Source: Bacteroidota bacterium (GTDB lineage: Bacteria; Bacteroidota; Bacteroidia; UKL13-3). From it: a stretch of 64,000 nt of DNA. Shown one piece after another: positions 43,862-52,674 of this stretch. Position 1 is the first letter of the stretch; each line of letters begins with the position of its first letter. Location of the stretch: the NCBI GenBank assembly GCA_013298895.1, contig JAAFJM010000004.1:124001-188000 (forward strand), written 5' to 3'. A program made the translations under genes and the position numbers. The notes under the pieces are model-generated. The model had not been told where the DNA came from. It saw nothing but the letters and a program-made list of their open reading frames with translations, and did not search any database.

Positions 43862-46800
43862 TTATACGGCAATAGGTAGTGTTATTATTAATGACGTACC
43901 CTTATTGATTTTACTTTCTATATTTATCGTTCCTTCATGCATTTCCACAAATAGTTTGATAATGGACATTCCTAGGCCAGTTCCTGGAATGTTATCAACG
44001 TTGGTAGACCTAAAAAATGACTCAAATACCAATGGAAGTTCAGCTTCGGGAATTCCAATTCCACTATCTTTAATAGTAATTACTGAATAGTTATTTACCT
44101 TTTCAATTGAAATATCTATTGGCTTTTCATTTGGTGAATATTTTATGGCATTACCAATGGCATTTTGAAGTACTTGTTTCATTAACTTAGTATCAATATT
44201 TACCATTATTGTATTATCAAGGTTGATATTTATTTTTCTTTTATCCGAAATTTTTATGGCATCTATGGATAAATATTCACCAACAAAATCAGCAATATTT
44301 ATAGTTTGTGGATTAAAAGGGATTCTATTGGCCTCTACTTTTCCCATTGTTAATATATCTGACATAAGCTCGGCTATTCTATCAATATCCAATGTTATAT
44401 CATCAAGTTTTTCGGTAACTTTATTATATATTTTTGGAGAAATAGCATTTGGGTCTTTGTCAATAAAAAGTTTAATTAATTCAGCGCTTGAACGAATGGT
44501 AGCCAAAGGTGTTCTGAACTCGTGAGAGGCCATGCTTACAAAACGAGATTTTAATTCACTCAACTCTTTTTCTTTTGCAAGTGCTTTGGTTAGTTCTATT
44601 TCGGCTTTTATTCTTGGCGTTACATCGCGGGTAGAAGATTGTAATAAAATGTTTTCATCATCACTTCGTAATGGTGTAACTATACTTTCAAACCATCTAT
44701 AACCGCCTTTGAAGATTTTAGATCTAAAAAGTATGCTATTTTCTTGATTTGGTTTTATTTCATTTAACAAAAAATTACATACATCTTCTTTGTCATGCTT
44801 ATGAACAGTATTAAGTAAATTACTTCCAATGATATCTTTTTCGCTAAAACCTGATAATTTTACGCCAGAAGGCGACATATATGAAATATTACCATGAACG
44901 TCTAATATGGTAATAATATCTTGTATATTCTCCGAAATTAAACGGTATTTTTCTTCGCTTATTTTTAAATTTTGTTCGGCTATCACCAATGAAGTTATAT
45001 CCGACATAATACCATCTATTCTATTGGGTTTGCCAAATTCGTCAAAACCTACCTTGGCTTTGTCTCTAACCCATTTACATTCGTCACAGTTTTTTACTTT
45101 TATTTTATAAATAAGTTCATGTTCTTTAACAATGCCATTTTTTAAATCATGATCAGCTTGTTTAAAAAGGTCTATATATTCCTCACAAATAAAATCAATC
45201 CACTTATAGTTGTTATTATAAAAATCAGCTTCAGCAAGTCCTGTCATGGTAGCAGCCGAAGGGCTAATGTATGAAAGTGTGTTGCTTTTTATATCGAAAG
45301 ACCAAATTACATCATCAATAGAGGTAACTACTTTATTTAAAATAGCTCTGTTTTCTTCCAATTCATTTTCCGCTTCTATTAGGCCTGTTATATTTTCGGC
45401 CGAACCAATAATACCAATTATTTTTCCATTGATATCTATATGTAAAGTGGCATGAAAATCGAGCCAAATATTATTTTGGTTGGCATCAATAAAGCGCACC
45501 TTGCTATTAATTTTTTCTGTTTTGTTATGTAATAAATTGTTAAATAAACCAATCAATCCTTCTTTATCACTTGGATGAACATAATTGATTATACCATTTA
45601 CCAAAGTATCGTTTATGTTAAGTCCTGTAATTTCTTCCCAACTTTGGTTTAAAAAGGTGCATTTGCCTTCTAAATCTAGTGTGAAAATGATCTCTTTTAA
45701 GCTTTCTATTAATTCACGGTATCTTTTTTCACTTTCCTTTACCTTTTCATCAAATAACTTTTGGGTATTAATATCCAACACAAATCCAGTCATTTCTAGT
45801 GGATTTCCATTTTCATCATGTTTCGATATTTTTCCTACACCCAATACCCAAAGCAAACTACCATCCTGTTTCTTTATTCTATACTCTGCCCTAAAAGTAT
45901 TTTTAGAGTCATTCATAAAATTATTTATGTGGTCTTCAATTTTATTGATTACCAAACTTATGTCTTCAAAATGGATAATGTCTATCCAATTTTGATAAGA
46001 AATTTCAGTTATGTTTCTATCGTTTATTTCAAAAATGGTATTTAAAGTATTGTTAATATTAAAAAGCCCCTTCTCAAAATTATAGGTCCACATGCCCATG
46101 TTGGTTACATCCATGGCCAATTCCAATTGGTCGTTTACTACTTTTACTTTTTCTAGCTCTTCTTTTGTTTTGGTTATGTCGCGGGTTATACATATCAGTC
46201 CGCCATCTTCGGTGGTGCTTAATGAAATGTTTTGCAATACTTTTCTTCCATTTTTGGTAATTCCCTCGCACTCACCTGTCCAGTTTCCACTGCTCATGAG
46301 TAGTGGAAAATAGGTATTTTCTATTTTTTCTATTTCATCTTGTTCATAAATGGTTTTCCATGATTTATCATACAGTTCATTTGGGGTATATTCAAATAAG
46401 TCAGCATGTGACTTGTTCATATAATAAAACTCTCCCTTATTATTGAGCAATGCTATACCTACAGGCGATTTTTCTATGGCTTGGTGCTGTTTTAAAATGA
46501 ACTCTTCTTTTTGTTTTAATTCCGTTACTTCTATACCGTAACCAATAATGTATTCAATGGCATCATCATAACCTATTACGGGGTGCATAAACCTCAAATG
46601 ATGCTTTGTTTCATTGGTTCCAATCAAAAATTTTTCTTCTAATGATAAGGATTTACCAGTATTGGTAACGGTATCAAAAATTTCCTTACGTTTTAAAGCC
46701 AATTCAATTGGTTTGTTTCGGTATTTGCAGTATTCAAAATCATCTTTTCCAACTATCCATTTTCTTATTTCAGGGTCGGCTATACCGTTTTTATTTACAA

Positions 46801-47437
46801 ATAAATACTTATGTTCTTTGTCAAATACAACTACATCGGCAGGTAAATTATTAAAAATAGTTTCGAAAAAGGTTATTTGATCCGTAAGTTCTTTTTGTTT
46901 AACTGCCAATTTTAATTCAAGTTCATTTCGTTGAATATAAATACCTATGTTAAATGCGATGGAGGAAAGTGTAATCAATTCGGCCTCATCCCAAATTCGC
47001 TCCGTTTTGCACTCATCAAAACCTATATAACCCCAAAATATATAATCAACAAAAATGGGCATTACCATTACACTTTTAATATTTTGCGCTTGGAGCGATT
47101 TTTTTAAAACAGGATTTTCAATATCAGTAGTGAGGCTTACCAAGCATTTGCCATATAGCATGCTATCCCTTAGTTCTGAAAGTTCGTCCCAAAAAAATAA
47201 ATTTTTATCCTCAACATTTAAATACGATTCAACTCCATAATTACACCATTCATAAGCATATTTTATTGATTTGAGCTTCCCCTGTTCATAAACATTTTTA
47301 AATATATAAGCCCTATCTACATTGGCTGCGCTTCCTATTGATGCCAATACTTTATTAATAACTATTTCAGGTGTTTTATTTTCTAATAATGTTTTTGAAC
47401 ACGCTGCTAATGCTTTTAATAAAATGGTTGATTTCAT
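43862..47437 (-). CDS. Multi-PAS sensor histidine kinase (GAF, six PAS)
   Basis: A soluble 1191-residue kinase with no membrane segment. Order: GAF domain (about 10-175, VDRAYIFKN... WGYIGFDECK), six PAS domains from ~190 to ~945 (for example NLPADVVVFDKEHKYLFVN, AIEKSPVGIALLNNKG, SENIQDIITILDVHG), then HisKA with His972 in MASHEFRTPLATIRSS and an HATPase domain (NAIGNAIKYSPN, DSGIGIP, GTGLGMSIIK). It has no receiver domain, so it needs separate partners: the REC-AraC, REC-kinase and REC genes nearby. Its first PAS closely matches the eighth PAS of the kinase at 53886. Inputs are likely intracellular (redox, small ligand) rather than external. Confidence 0.93.
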   Translation of the reverse strand: MKSTILLKALAACSKTLLENKTPEIVINKVLASIGSAANVDRAYIFKNVYEQGKLKSIKYAYEWCNYGVESYLNVEDKNLFFWDELSELRDSMLYGKCLVSLTTDIENPVLKKSLQAQNIKSVMVMPIFVDYIFWGYIGFDECKTERIWDEAELITLSSIAFNIGIYIQRNELELKLAVKQKELTDQITFFETIFNNLPADVVVFDKEHKYLFVNKNGIADPEIRKWIVGKDDFEYCKYRNKPIELALKRKEIFDTVTNTGKSLSLEEKFLIGTNETKHHLRFMHPVIGYDDAIEYIIGYGIEVTELKQKEEFILKQHQAIEKSPVGIALLNNKGEFYYMNKSHADLFEYTPNELYDKSWKTIYEQDEIEKIENTYFPLLMSSGNWTGECEGITKNGRKVLQNISLSTTEDGGLICITRDITKTKEELEKVKVVNDQLELAMDVTNMGMWTYNFEKGLFNINNTLNTIFEINDRNITEISYQNWIDIIHFEDISLVINKIEDHINNFMNDSKNTFRAEYRIKKQDGSLLWVLGVGKISKHDENGNPLEMTGFVLDINTQKLFDEKVKESEKRYRELIESLKEIIFTLDLEGKCTFLNQSWEEITGLNINDTLVNGIINYVHPSDKEGLIGLFNNLLHNKTEKINSKVRFIDANQNNIWLDFHATLHIDINGKIIGIIGSAENITGLIEAENELEENRAILNKVVTSIDDVIWSFDIKSNTLSYISPSAATMTGLAEADFYNNNYKWIDFICEEYIDLFKQADHDLKNGIVKEHELIYKIKVKNCDECKWVRDKAKVGFDEFGKPNRIDGIMSDITSLVIAEQNLKISEEKYRLISENIQDIITILDVHGNISYMSPSGVKLSGFSEKDIIGSNLLNTVHKHDKEDVCNFLLNEIKPNQENSILFRSKIFKGGYRWFESIVTPLRSDDENILLQSSTRDVTPRIKAEIELTKALAKEKELSELKSRFVSMASHEFRTPLATIRSSAELIKLFIDKDPNAISPKIYNKVTEKLDDITLDIDRIAELMSDILTMGKVEANRIPFNPQTINIADFVGEYLSIDAIKISDKRKININLDNTIMVNIDTKLMKQVLQNAIGNAIKYSPNEKPIDISIEKVNNYSVITIKDSGIGIPEAELPLVFESFFRSTNVDNIPGTGLGMSIIKLFVEMHEGTINIESKINKGTSLIITLPIAV

Positions 47438-47444
47438 ATTCTTT

Positions 47445-47475
47445 CAAATTTATGGCATTATTTTTCCTTTACAAA
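47445..47475 (-). promoter_or_regulatory. Consensus promoter for the GAF/PAS kinase, almost no leader
   Basis: On the minus strand TTTG, exactly 19 bases, then TAAATTTG, matching both phylum boxes. The ATG is only eight bases after the -7 box, so the transcript probably starts at or a few bases before the start codon. Confidence 0.75.
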
Positions 47476-47570
47476 GCCTGTAAATAATACTATTTTACAA
47501 ATGAATGGCACTAGGTTATAATTAAAGGGTATTGTGTTAAAATAGGAGTTATAGTAATAACTTAAAACCA

Positions 47571-47578
47571 TACTTTTG
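47571..47578 (+). promoter_or_regulatory. Putative -7 box for the REC-kinase gene
   Basis: TACTTTTG matches TAnnTTTG fully, 18 bases before the start codon. The -33 region is not clear. Confidence 0.5.
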
Positions 47579-47595
47579 GGTGAATATTTAAAAGT

Positions 47596-48654
47596 ATGTA
47601 CAAGGTATTGATAATTGATGATGAGAAGCGTTTACGTGAGAATTTAGCTGAAATATTAGAAATTCATGATTATGAAACAATAATTGCTACAGATGGCCTC
47701 GATGGTTTTGCTAAAGCCTTATCGGTGGTACCCGATTTGATAATTTGTGATGTTACTATGCCAAATGTTAATGGGTATGAGTTTTTAGAACGTTTAAAAA
47801 AAACACATTTAGATTATATTCCGGTTATATTTTTAAGTGCCAAAATAGAACGAGAAGATGAGCGTTTGGGCATGGGTTTAGGAGCAGATGATTATATAAA
47901 AAAACCTTTTACTGCAGCCGAAGTGTTGAGTAGCGTAAATGCCAGGATTGAAAAATCTAATAAATCAAAAGAAATCATTAAGCGAAATGCCAATAAATCA
48001 ACTTATGAACTTTCAAAATTACTGAATGGACATGAAATAAGGACACCACTAAATATTATCAGTGGAATGAATATTTTATTATGCGATTTGGCCGATGAAA
48101 ACAAAAAATTGGAGGCCAATCAGATTATGAAATACACCCAAGCATCCATCTATAACATGACAAGCATTATCAATAATATATACATGTATGAGTTACTGAA
48201 ACCTGATGATGAAAGTGGTTTATTAGCTGATAATAATAAGGTGGATATTATAGCTAATATTAGTAAAGTAGCCAAAGAATTTGACAGAGAAGTAACCATT
48301 AATTTTGACAATGATTACATGGTGTATACCAAACATTTAAATGCCATAAATTATATATGTGTAGAATTGGTATATAATGCAATAAAGTTTACCAAAACTG
48401 AAAGCATTTCAATAGCATACACCATGAAGGATAATTATAAAACTATTACTGTTACAGATGGTGGTTTTGGTTTTGATTGTGCTCCTATAACACTGAAGCC
48501 ATTTAATAAATTTAGTAATAGAATGGATATTTCGGGTCTTGGGCTTGGCCTGTATAATATTAAACTAATAGCAGAAAAATTAAATGGATTGTTACAAATA
48601 AGCAGTAACCACGATGGTTGCAATGTTACTGTTACTTTGCCTGTGGTTGATTAA
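47596..48654 (+). CDS. Receiver-histidine kinase hybrid (REC at the N-terminus)
   Basis: A 352-residue protein with the receiver domain first (1-120; Asp52 in LIICDVTMPNVNG, Asp8/Asp9, Lys in DYIKKPFTAAE), then a linker and a compact kinase: His146 in LLNGHEIRTPLNIISG, a short dimerisation helix pair, and an HATPase domain with ELVYNAIKFTK, TDGGFGFDC and GLGLGLYNIKLIAE. It has no input domain of its own, so it probably receives phosphate from another kinase such as the one transcribed away from it (43862-47437) and uses its catalytic part to pass the signal on. Its last four bases overlap the stop of the convergent lone receiver gene. Confidence 0.9.
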   Translation: MYKVLIIDDEKRLRENLAEILEIHDYETIIATDGLDGFAKALSVVPDLIICDVTMPNVNGYEFLERLKKTHLDYIPVIFLSAKIEREDERLGMGLGADDYIKKPFTAAEVLSSVNARIEKSNKSKEIIKRNANKSTYELSKLLNGHEIRTPLNIISGMNILLCDLADENKKLEANQIMKYTQASIYNMTSIINNIYMYELLKPDDESGLLADNNKVDIIANISKVAKEFDREVTINFDNDYMVYTKHLNAINYICVELVYNAIKFTKTESISIAYTMKDNYKTITVTDGGFGFDCAPITLKPFNKFSNRMDISGLGLGLYNIKLIAEKLNGLLQISSNHDGCNVTVTLPVVD

Positions 48655-49022
48655 GCATTTATCAATGCTGCAATTTCATCTATATCGTGCGGCATAATGG
48701 GTTTTAAATAGTATTTTAAAATACCAAACCTTTCTGCATAAGGAATAATGTATTGTTCCAGTTGCGCACTTATAACTATTGTTTTTTTTATATCAAAGCC
48801 GTCTTTTTGAACGCTTTCTATTAAGTCCCAACCACTCATATTAGGCATTTCTATATCAGTTATTATAAAATCAAAGTGAGTGGTTAAGGTTTTATCATAT
48901 CCATCTTTTCCATCCACGGCAGTAATTACTTCAATATCTTTTTTAGAAATTAAACTTTCTAACATGAATATGATAACTGGGTTATCATCGCAAACCAAAA
49001 CTTTCTTTTTTTTTAAAATCAT
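48651..49022 (-). CDS. Single-domain response regulator
   Basis: A stand-alone receiver of 123 residues (from ATG 49022; a GTG six bases upstream is less likely). Asp12-Asp13 and phospho-acceptor Asp56 in FIITDIEMPNMSG, with the switch residue Ser in VISAQ and the conserved Lys-Pro in YLKPIMP. There is no output domain, as in CheY or Spo0F-like proteins that carry phosphate between kinases or bind a target protein. It overlaps the end of the REC-kinase gene by four bases, tail to tail. Together with its neighbours it suggests a phosphorelay: kinase, receiver, then the REC-AraC regulator. Confidence 0.9.
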   Translation of the reverse strand: MILKKKKVLVCDDNPVIIFMLESLISKKDIEVITAVDGKDGYDKTLTTHFDFIITDIEMPNMSGWDLIESVQKDGFDIKKTIVISAQLEQYIIPYAERFGILKYYLKPIMPHDIDEIAALINA

Positions 49023-49186
49023 ACTCACTATTTACGCTGCAATTATATTCGTTTAATAAATAACAATTTTGCACTATATTGTAAATAAGTATAACTTAAT
49101 TTAAAGATAATATTATTAATTAATGTAGTATTCAAACAATAAAAACATTAAAACAAATAATTGTTTTTTAGCTTGTTTTAAAGATT

Positions 49187-49216
49187 GTAAAATAATGCCA
49201 AGTTATGGCAAAATAC
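49187..49216 (+). promoter_or_regulatory. Imperfect direct repeat, 21-bp period
   Basis: GTAAAATAA (49187-49195) and GCAAAATAC (49208-49216) share the G-Y-AAAATA core of the repeat at 43021-43052 and the same 21-bp spacing. In such AT-rich DNA this could be chance. Confidence 0.3.
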
Positions 49217-49254
49217 ATATTTGAAAATCAACTATTTTTGAAAAAAAACTAAAA

Positions 49255-49542
49255 ATGGAACCCACTGCAAGTTCAATTAAATTTTATTTGCCAATTGTTT
49301 TTTATTTAATGACTGCATTTTTTTTAATACAACAGGTTTCTAAAATTCGGTTTAATTTTATTCCCCAAAATTATTGTCCTCGATGCAAGAATGAAAATAC
49401 TGACAGAATAAAAACAAGTTATTTTTACAGTAAAATACCATGGCTAATTGCTAAACATTATGTTTGTTACAAATGCCATAAAACGTATTATAAATTTCTG
49501 TTTAAAAAAAATAGTAAATCAAAATTATTTAAAACAAAATAA
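49255..49542 (+). CDS. Small membrane protein with a zinc-ribbon tail
   Basis: A 95-residue protein with one N-terminal membrane helix (about 9-27, KFYLPIVFYLMTAFFLIQQ) and a cytoplasmic or periplasmic tail holding two Cys pairs, CPRC (41, 44) and CYKC (71, 74), the layout of a zinc ribbon, separated by a basic, Tyr-rich hairpin. The final 20 residues are mostly Lys and Phe. I recognise no family. It lies downstream of the imperfect direct repeat at 49187-49216 and is separated from the convergent sod gene by a terminator. Membrane zinc ribbons of this size are sometimes sensors or assembly factors; here the role is unknown. Confidence 0.6.
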   Translation: MEPTASSIKFYLPIVFYLMTAFFLIQQVSKIRFNFIPQNYCPRCKNENTDRIKTSYFYSKIPWLIAKHYVCYKCHKTYYKFLFKKNSKSKLFKTK

Positions 49543-49563
49543 TAAAGCCCAAATTTTTTTTAT

Positions 49564-49605
49564 AAAAAAAACCCTACTTTCAATGAACTAAAGATAGGGT
49601 TTTTA
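49564..49605. terminator. Bidirectional terminator between the zinc-ribbon and sod genes
   Basis: AAAAACCCTA pairs with TAGGGTTTTT around a long loop, with A and T runs on both sides. Confidence 0.8.
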
Positions 49606-49624
49606 GGTAAAGTAAACTTAAAAA

Positions 49625-50230
49625 TTACAATGCTTCAGCATACATTTTTTCAACTTCTGCCCAATTTACCACATTCCAAAATGCACCAATATAATCTGGT
49701 CTGCGGTTTTGGTAATGTAAGTAATAAGCATGTTCCCATACGTCTAATCCTAAAATTGGGTTTCCTTTGCATTCTGCTATGTCCATTAATGGATTATCTT
49801 GATTTGGAGTAGAGCAAACACAAAGTTTACCTTCTTTAACACATAACCAAGCCCAGCCAGAACCAAAACGAGTAGTTGCAGCTTTAGTAAATTCTTCTTT
49901 GAATTTATCCATTCCGCCTAAATCAGCATTGATGGCTTCTAATAATTTGCCACTAGGGCTTCCGCCTGCATTTGGTCCAATTACTTTCCAAAATAAGCTG
50001 TGGTTAAAATGTCCACCACCATTATTGCGAACAGGTGCAGGGTATTTCGAAATATTTTTACAAATATCTTCTATGCTTAAATTCTCAGCATCAGTACCAG
50101 CAATTGCATTGTTTAAATTAGTTACATAAGCTTGGTGGTGTTTTGAGTGGTGAATTTCCATTGTGCGAGCATCAATATTTGGCTCAAGCGCAGTGTATTC
50201 GTAAGTTAGTTTTGGTAATTCGAATGACAT
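49625..50230 (-). CDS. sodA: Superoxide dismutase (Fe/Mn family)
   Basis: A 201-residue SOD that converts superoxide to hydrogen peroxide and oxygen. All metal ligands are present: His27 in [13 protein letters not shown], the His in NHSLFW, and the Asp and His of [31 protein letters not shown] and the Gly-rich region favour a manganese or cambialistic enzyme over a strict iron type (which has AQVWNH), so sodA is a better label than sodB, though the metal cannot be fixed by eye. It has its own control region, with a perfect palindrome TAGCAAAATGCTA about 40 bases upstream (50271-50283) that could be an operator. Confidence 0.95.
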   Translation of the reverse strand: MSFELPKLTYEYTALEPNIDARTMEIHHSKHHQAYVTNLNNAIAGTDAENLSIEDICKNISKYPAPVRNNGGGHFNHSLFWKVIGPNAGGSPSGKLLEAINADLGGMDKFKEEFTKAATTRFGSGWAWLCVKEGKLCVCSTPNQDNPLMDIAECKGNPILGLDVWEHAYYLHYQNRRPDYIGAFWNVVNWAEVEKMYAEAL

Positions 50231-50503
50231 AATTTTATTTTTAAGGTTTTAAATATTTAATATTTTAATTTAGCAAAATGCTATTTTTTGCAATGCAAAT
50301 GTATAATTATAAACCAAATTCAGCATATTAATGTTTTGTAAGTTTTACTTAAATTTTATGTCCTTTATTACAATTTAGAGTTTGGGATTTTTGTCCAAAA
50401 ACCTTTCCTGCCCACATTTTAATATCGAAATTTGTGTAATAGCTTTATTGTATAAGTTAGTTGCTTTTGAGTACTTTGCTTATAAAATCATTAACTAAAA
50501 AAC

Positions 50504-51448
50504 ATGAAAAAAAGCATAGTAACTGTAATTTTACTTATAAGTTGTATACCATTATTTGCGCAAGTTGATAATCCTAAAGGTGTAATTCAAAACCCCAAAG
50601 GATTTAAAGAAAAATCGCATAATTTTTTTATGGGCAAAAGGCTAAAGCAGGCTACTGGTCAGCGCGATACATTGCATGGCATTAATGTAGTTTTTAATCA
50701 AGATACAACTCAGCGCGGTATTGCTTACCGCACTTTAGATTCGGCTTATAATGAATTAATGGCCATGTTTAATGAATTAAATCGAAAGCATAAAGCACTA
50801 CAAATTGACTATACTGAAATGAATCAGCGTTACAGTGATTTGTTAAAATCTTCTCTTAATAAAACAGAGCAATTGAATTTGGCACTTAAGCAAAAGGAAG
50901 ATATGCTTTCGGCTCGCGAAAAACGTTTGACTGAATTAGAAGCCATTATTCGAAGACAAGATTCAATAACGAATGCATTAAACGAAATTGTAAAACGTGC
51001 ATTGCTAAGCTTTAATAGTGAAGAGTTAACTGTAGAAATGAAAAATGGTAAAGTGTATGTTTCTTTAAGCGATAAATTATTGTTTAAGTCAGCAAGTGCC
51101 GATATAGAAGAAAAAGGACAGGAAGCCATTAAAAAATTGGGCGAAGTGTTAAATAAAAACTTTGATATTGATGTATTGATTGAAGGCCATACCGATAATG
51201 TGCCATTGCGCAGCACCATAAATTTTAAGGATAATTGGGATTTAAGTACAGAGCGTGCAGCAAATATAGTGCGTATTTTAAGCGATTTAAGCAAGGTTAG
51301 TCCAAAACGATTAACTGCAGCAGGCCGAAGTGAATACATGCCAAAAGCAAGTAACGATACACCTGAAGGCAGAGCAAAAAACCGAAGGACAGAGATTATT
51401 TTAACTCCTAAATTAGATGAGTTGTATAAATTAATTGATAAGAAATAA
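50504..51448 (+). CDS. OmpA-family outer-membrane protein
   Basis: A 314-residue envelope protein with a signal peptide to FAQ (residue 20), a coiled-coil middle (about 80-160, YTEMNQRYSDLLKSSLNKTEQ read in parts) and an OmpA/MotB-like peptidoglycan-binding domain (about 175-300) with IEGHTDNVPL, DLSTERAANIVR and the conserved Arg in GRAKNRRTEIIL. It lacks an N-terminal barrel, so it is a periplasmic or lipid-linked cell-wall tether rather than a porin. Such proteins in Bacteroidota often hold the envelope together under stress. It is not in an operon with the next gene, which is separated by a hairpin. Confidence 0.9.
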   Translation: MKKSIVTVILLISCIPLFAQVDNPKGVIQNPKGFKEKSHNFFMGKRLKQATGQRDTLHGINVVFNQDTTQRGIAYRTLDSAYNELMAMFNELNRKHKALQIDYTEMNQRYSDLLKSSLNKTEQLNLALKQKEDMLSAREKRLTELEAIIRRQDSITNALNEIVKRALLSFNSEELTVEMKNGKVYVSLSDKLLFKSASADIEEKGQEAIKKLGEVLNKNFDIDVLIEGHTDNVPLRSTINFKDNWDLSTERAANIVRILSDLSKVSPKRLTAAGRSEYMPKASNDTPEGRAKNRRTEIILTPKLDELYKLIDKK

Positions 51449-51473
51449 CCTTATAGCGTTTAGAAAATAAATT

Positions 51474-51516
51474 AGCTGCCATTTTTTTGACAAAATAGCA
51501 GCTTGTTTATTTTTGG
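51474..51516 (+). terminator. Terminator after the OmpA-family gene
   Basis: AGCTGC (51474-51479) pairs with GCAGCT (51498-51503), extended by further imperfect A-T pairing, followed by a T-rich stretch. Confidence 0.6.
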
Positions 51517-51640
51517 TTATTATCAGTTTATCAGATTTTTGCAAGTTTTTGTAGGTAAGAATCATAAATAATTACATCAAAATATAAATAAATGTATCAT
51601 TTTTGTATTACAGTTATTCAATCAATAATTGTAAATTGTT

Positions 51641-51865
51641 ATGTTTAAATTTTTAGTGTATTTATTTCTTTTTTATGCAGTATCACGTTTGTTATTTGGC
51701 ACCTTGCTAAATTTTAAACAAGGTTCTAATACACAAAACTTTCATGATGATCCAAACAAGGAAGAAAGTAAAGTTAAAATAAAGCCCGATCAACAAGCTT
51801 CAAGTAAAACTAAAACCAATAGCTCAAACATTGGTGAGTATGTTGATTTTGAAGAGATTAAGTAG
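51641..51865 (+). CDS. DUF4834 family small membrane protein
   Basis: A 74-residue protein with one membrane helix (FKFLVYLFLFYAVSRLLFGTLL, residues ~2-23) and a hydrophilic, Lys/Ser/Asp-rich tail that ends in the family-typical SNIGEYVDFEEIK. This combination is the DUF4834 signature in Bacteroidota. Function unknown; members often lie beside lipid or surface-modification genes, and here the methyltransferase gene begins five bases later, so the two are one operon. Confidence 0.85.
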   Translation: MFKFLVYLFLFYAVSRLLFGTLLNFKQGSNTQNFHDDPNKEESKVKIKPDQQASSKTKTNSSNIGEYVDFEEIK

Positions 51866-51870
51866 TACAG

Positions 51871-52614
51871 ATGGAGAAAGCAATACGTAGTATTTTATTA
51901 AAAACCCTTGGTTTAGAGGGATACTTAGCCATAGTTAGCGATGCGTATTTACGTATTACCAATGCAGGATTTTTGAAAGCAAAATATCCAGAATTATTTT
52001 TTTTAAAACAATTTATAAAACCAGGTTTTGTAAGCATTGATATAGGTGCCAATGTGGGTTATTACAGTACCAATATTTCAAAATTAAGTGGCTCCACAGG
52101 TAAGGTTTATGCTATAGAGCCAGTGCCTTTGTTTGCCAATGTTTTTAAACGCAACGCGCATAAATTTGCTTTAAATAACATTACTCTATATCAAACTGCA
52201 TTAGGTGCAGAAAATAAAAAAATTGAAATGGGAACACCCGTAATTGATGGTGTTTTTAGACATGGATTAACCCATGTTTTAGATTCGAAAGATGATAATT
52301 CGGCCTTGGCAACATTTGAGGCAGAAATGAAAATTCCTGATGAGTTATTTGCCAAAATGGAGAAACTAGACTTCATAAAATGCGATGTAGAAGGTTATGA
52401 AGTGCATTTATTCCCTCACTTAATTAATACAATAAGTAAGTTTAAGCCGCTAATTCAAATAGAAATTAGCAATGCCGAAAACAGAAAACAAATTTTAGAT
52501 TTGCTAAAACCTCTGGGATACAAGGGTTTTGGATTAAAAAATGGAGCATTAACTGAACTTAGTAATCAAGATACAGTAAATTATACACTAGGCGATTTAT
52601 ATTTTAAAATTTGA
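51871..52614 (+). CDS. FkbM family methyltransferase
   Basis: A 247-residue SAM-dependent methyltransferase. Motif I is VSIDIGANVGYYSTNIS (about 54-70), the acidic SAM residue is in AIEPVPLF, and the family motif FIKCDVEGYEVHLFP lies near 170. FkbM enzymes add methyl groups to sugars or polysaccharides and to some antibiotics, so a role in surface glycans is plausible. It starts five bases after the DUF4834 gene and ends 60 bases before the FIST gene, which has its own promoter. Confidence 0.9.
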   Translation: MEKAIRSILLKTLGLEGYLAIVSDAYLRITNAGFLKAKYPELFFLKQFIKPGFVSIDIGANVGYYSTNISKLSGSTGKVYAIEPVPLFANVFKRNAHKFALNNITLYQTALGAENKKIEMGTPVIDGVFRHGLTHVLDSKDDNSALATFEAEMKIPDELFAKMEKLDFIKCDVEGYEVHLFPHLINTISKFKPLIQIEISNAENRKQILDLLKPLGYKGFGLKNGALTELSNQDTVNYTLGDLYFKI

Positions 52615-52648
52615 GGTAAAATAAGTTTATTAAATAATTCAAATAAGT

Positions 52649-52656
52649 TACATTTG
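52649..52656 (+). promoter_or_regulatory. Putative -7 box for the FIST gene
   Basis: TACATTTG matches TAnnTTTG fully and lies 18 bases before the start codon. Confidence 0.5.
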
Positions 52657-52674
52657 AATTAAATACATACACTT

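Noticed and set aside
46080-46313. Small frames within the PAS kinase gene at 43862-47437
   Set aside because: They lie inside a conserved PAS domain and have no independent start signals.
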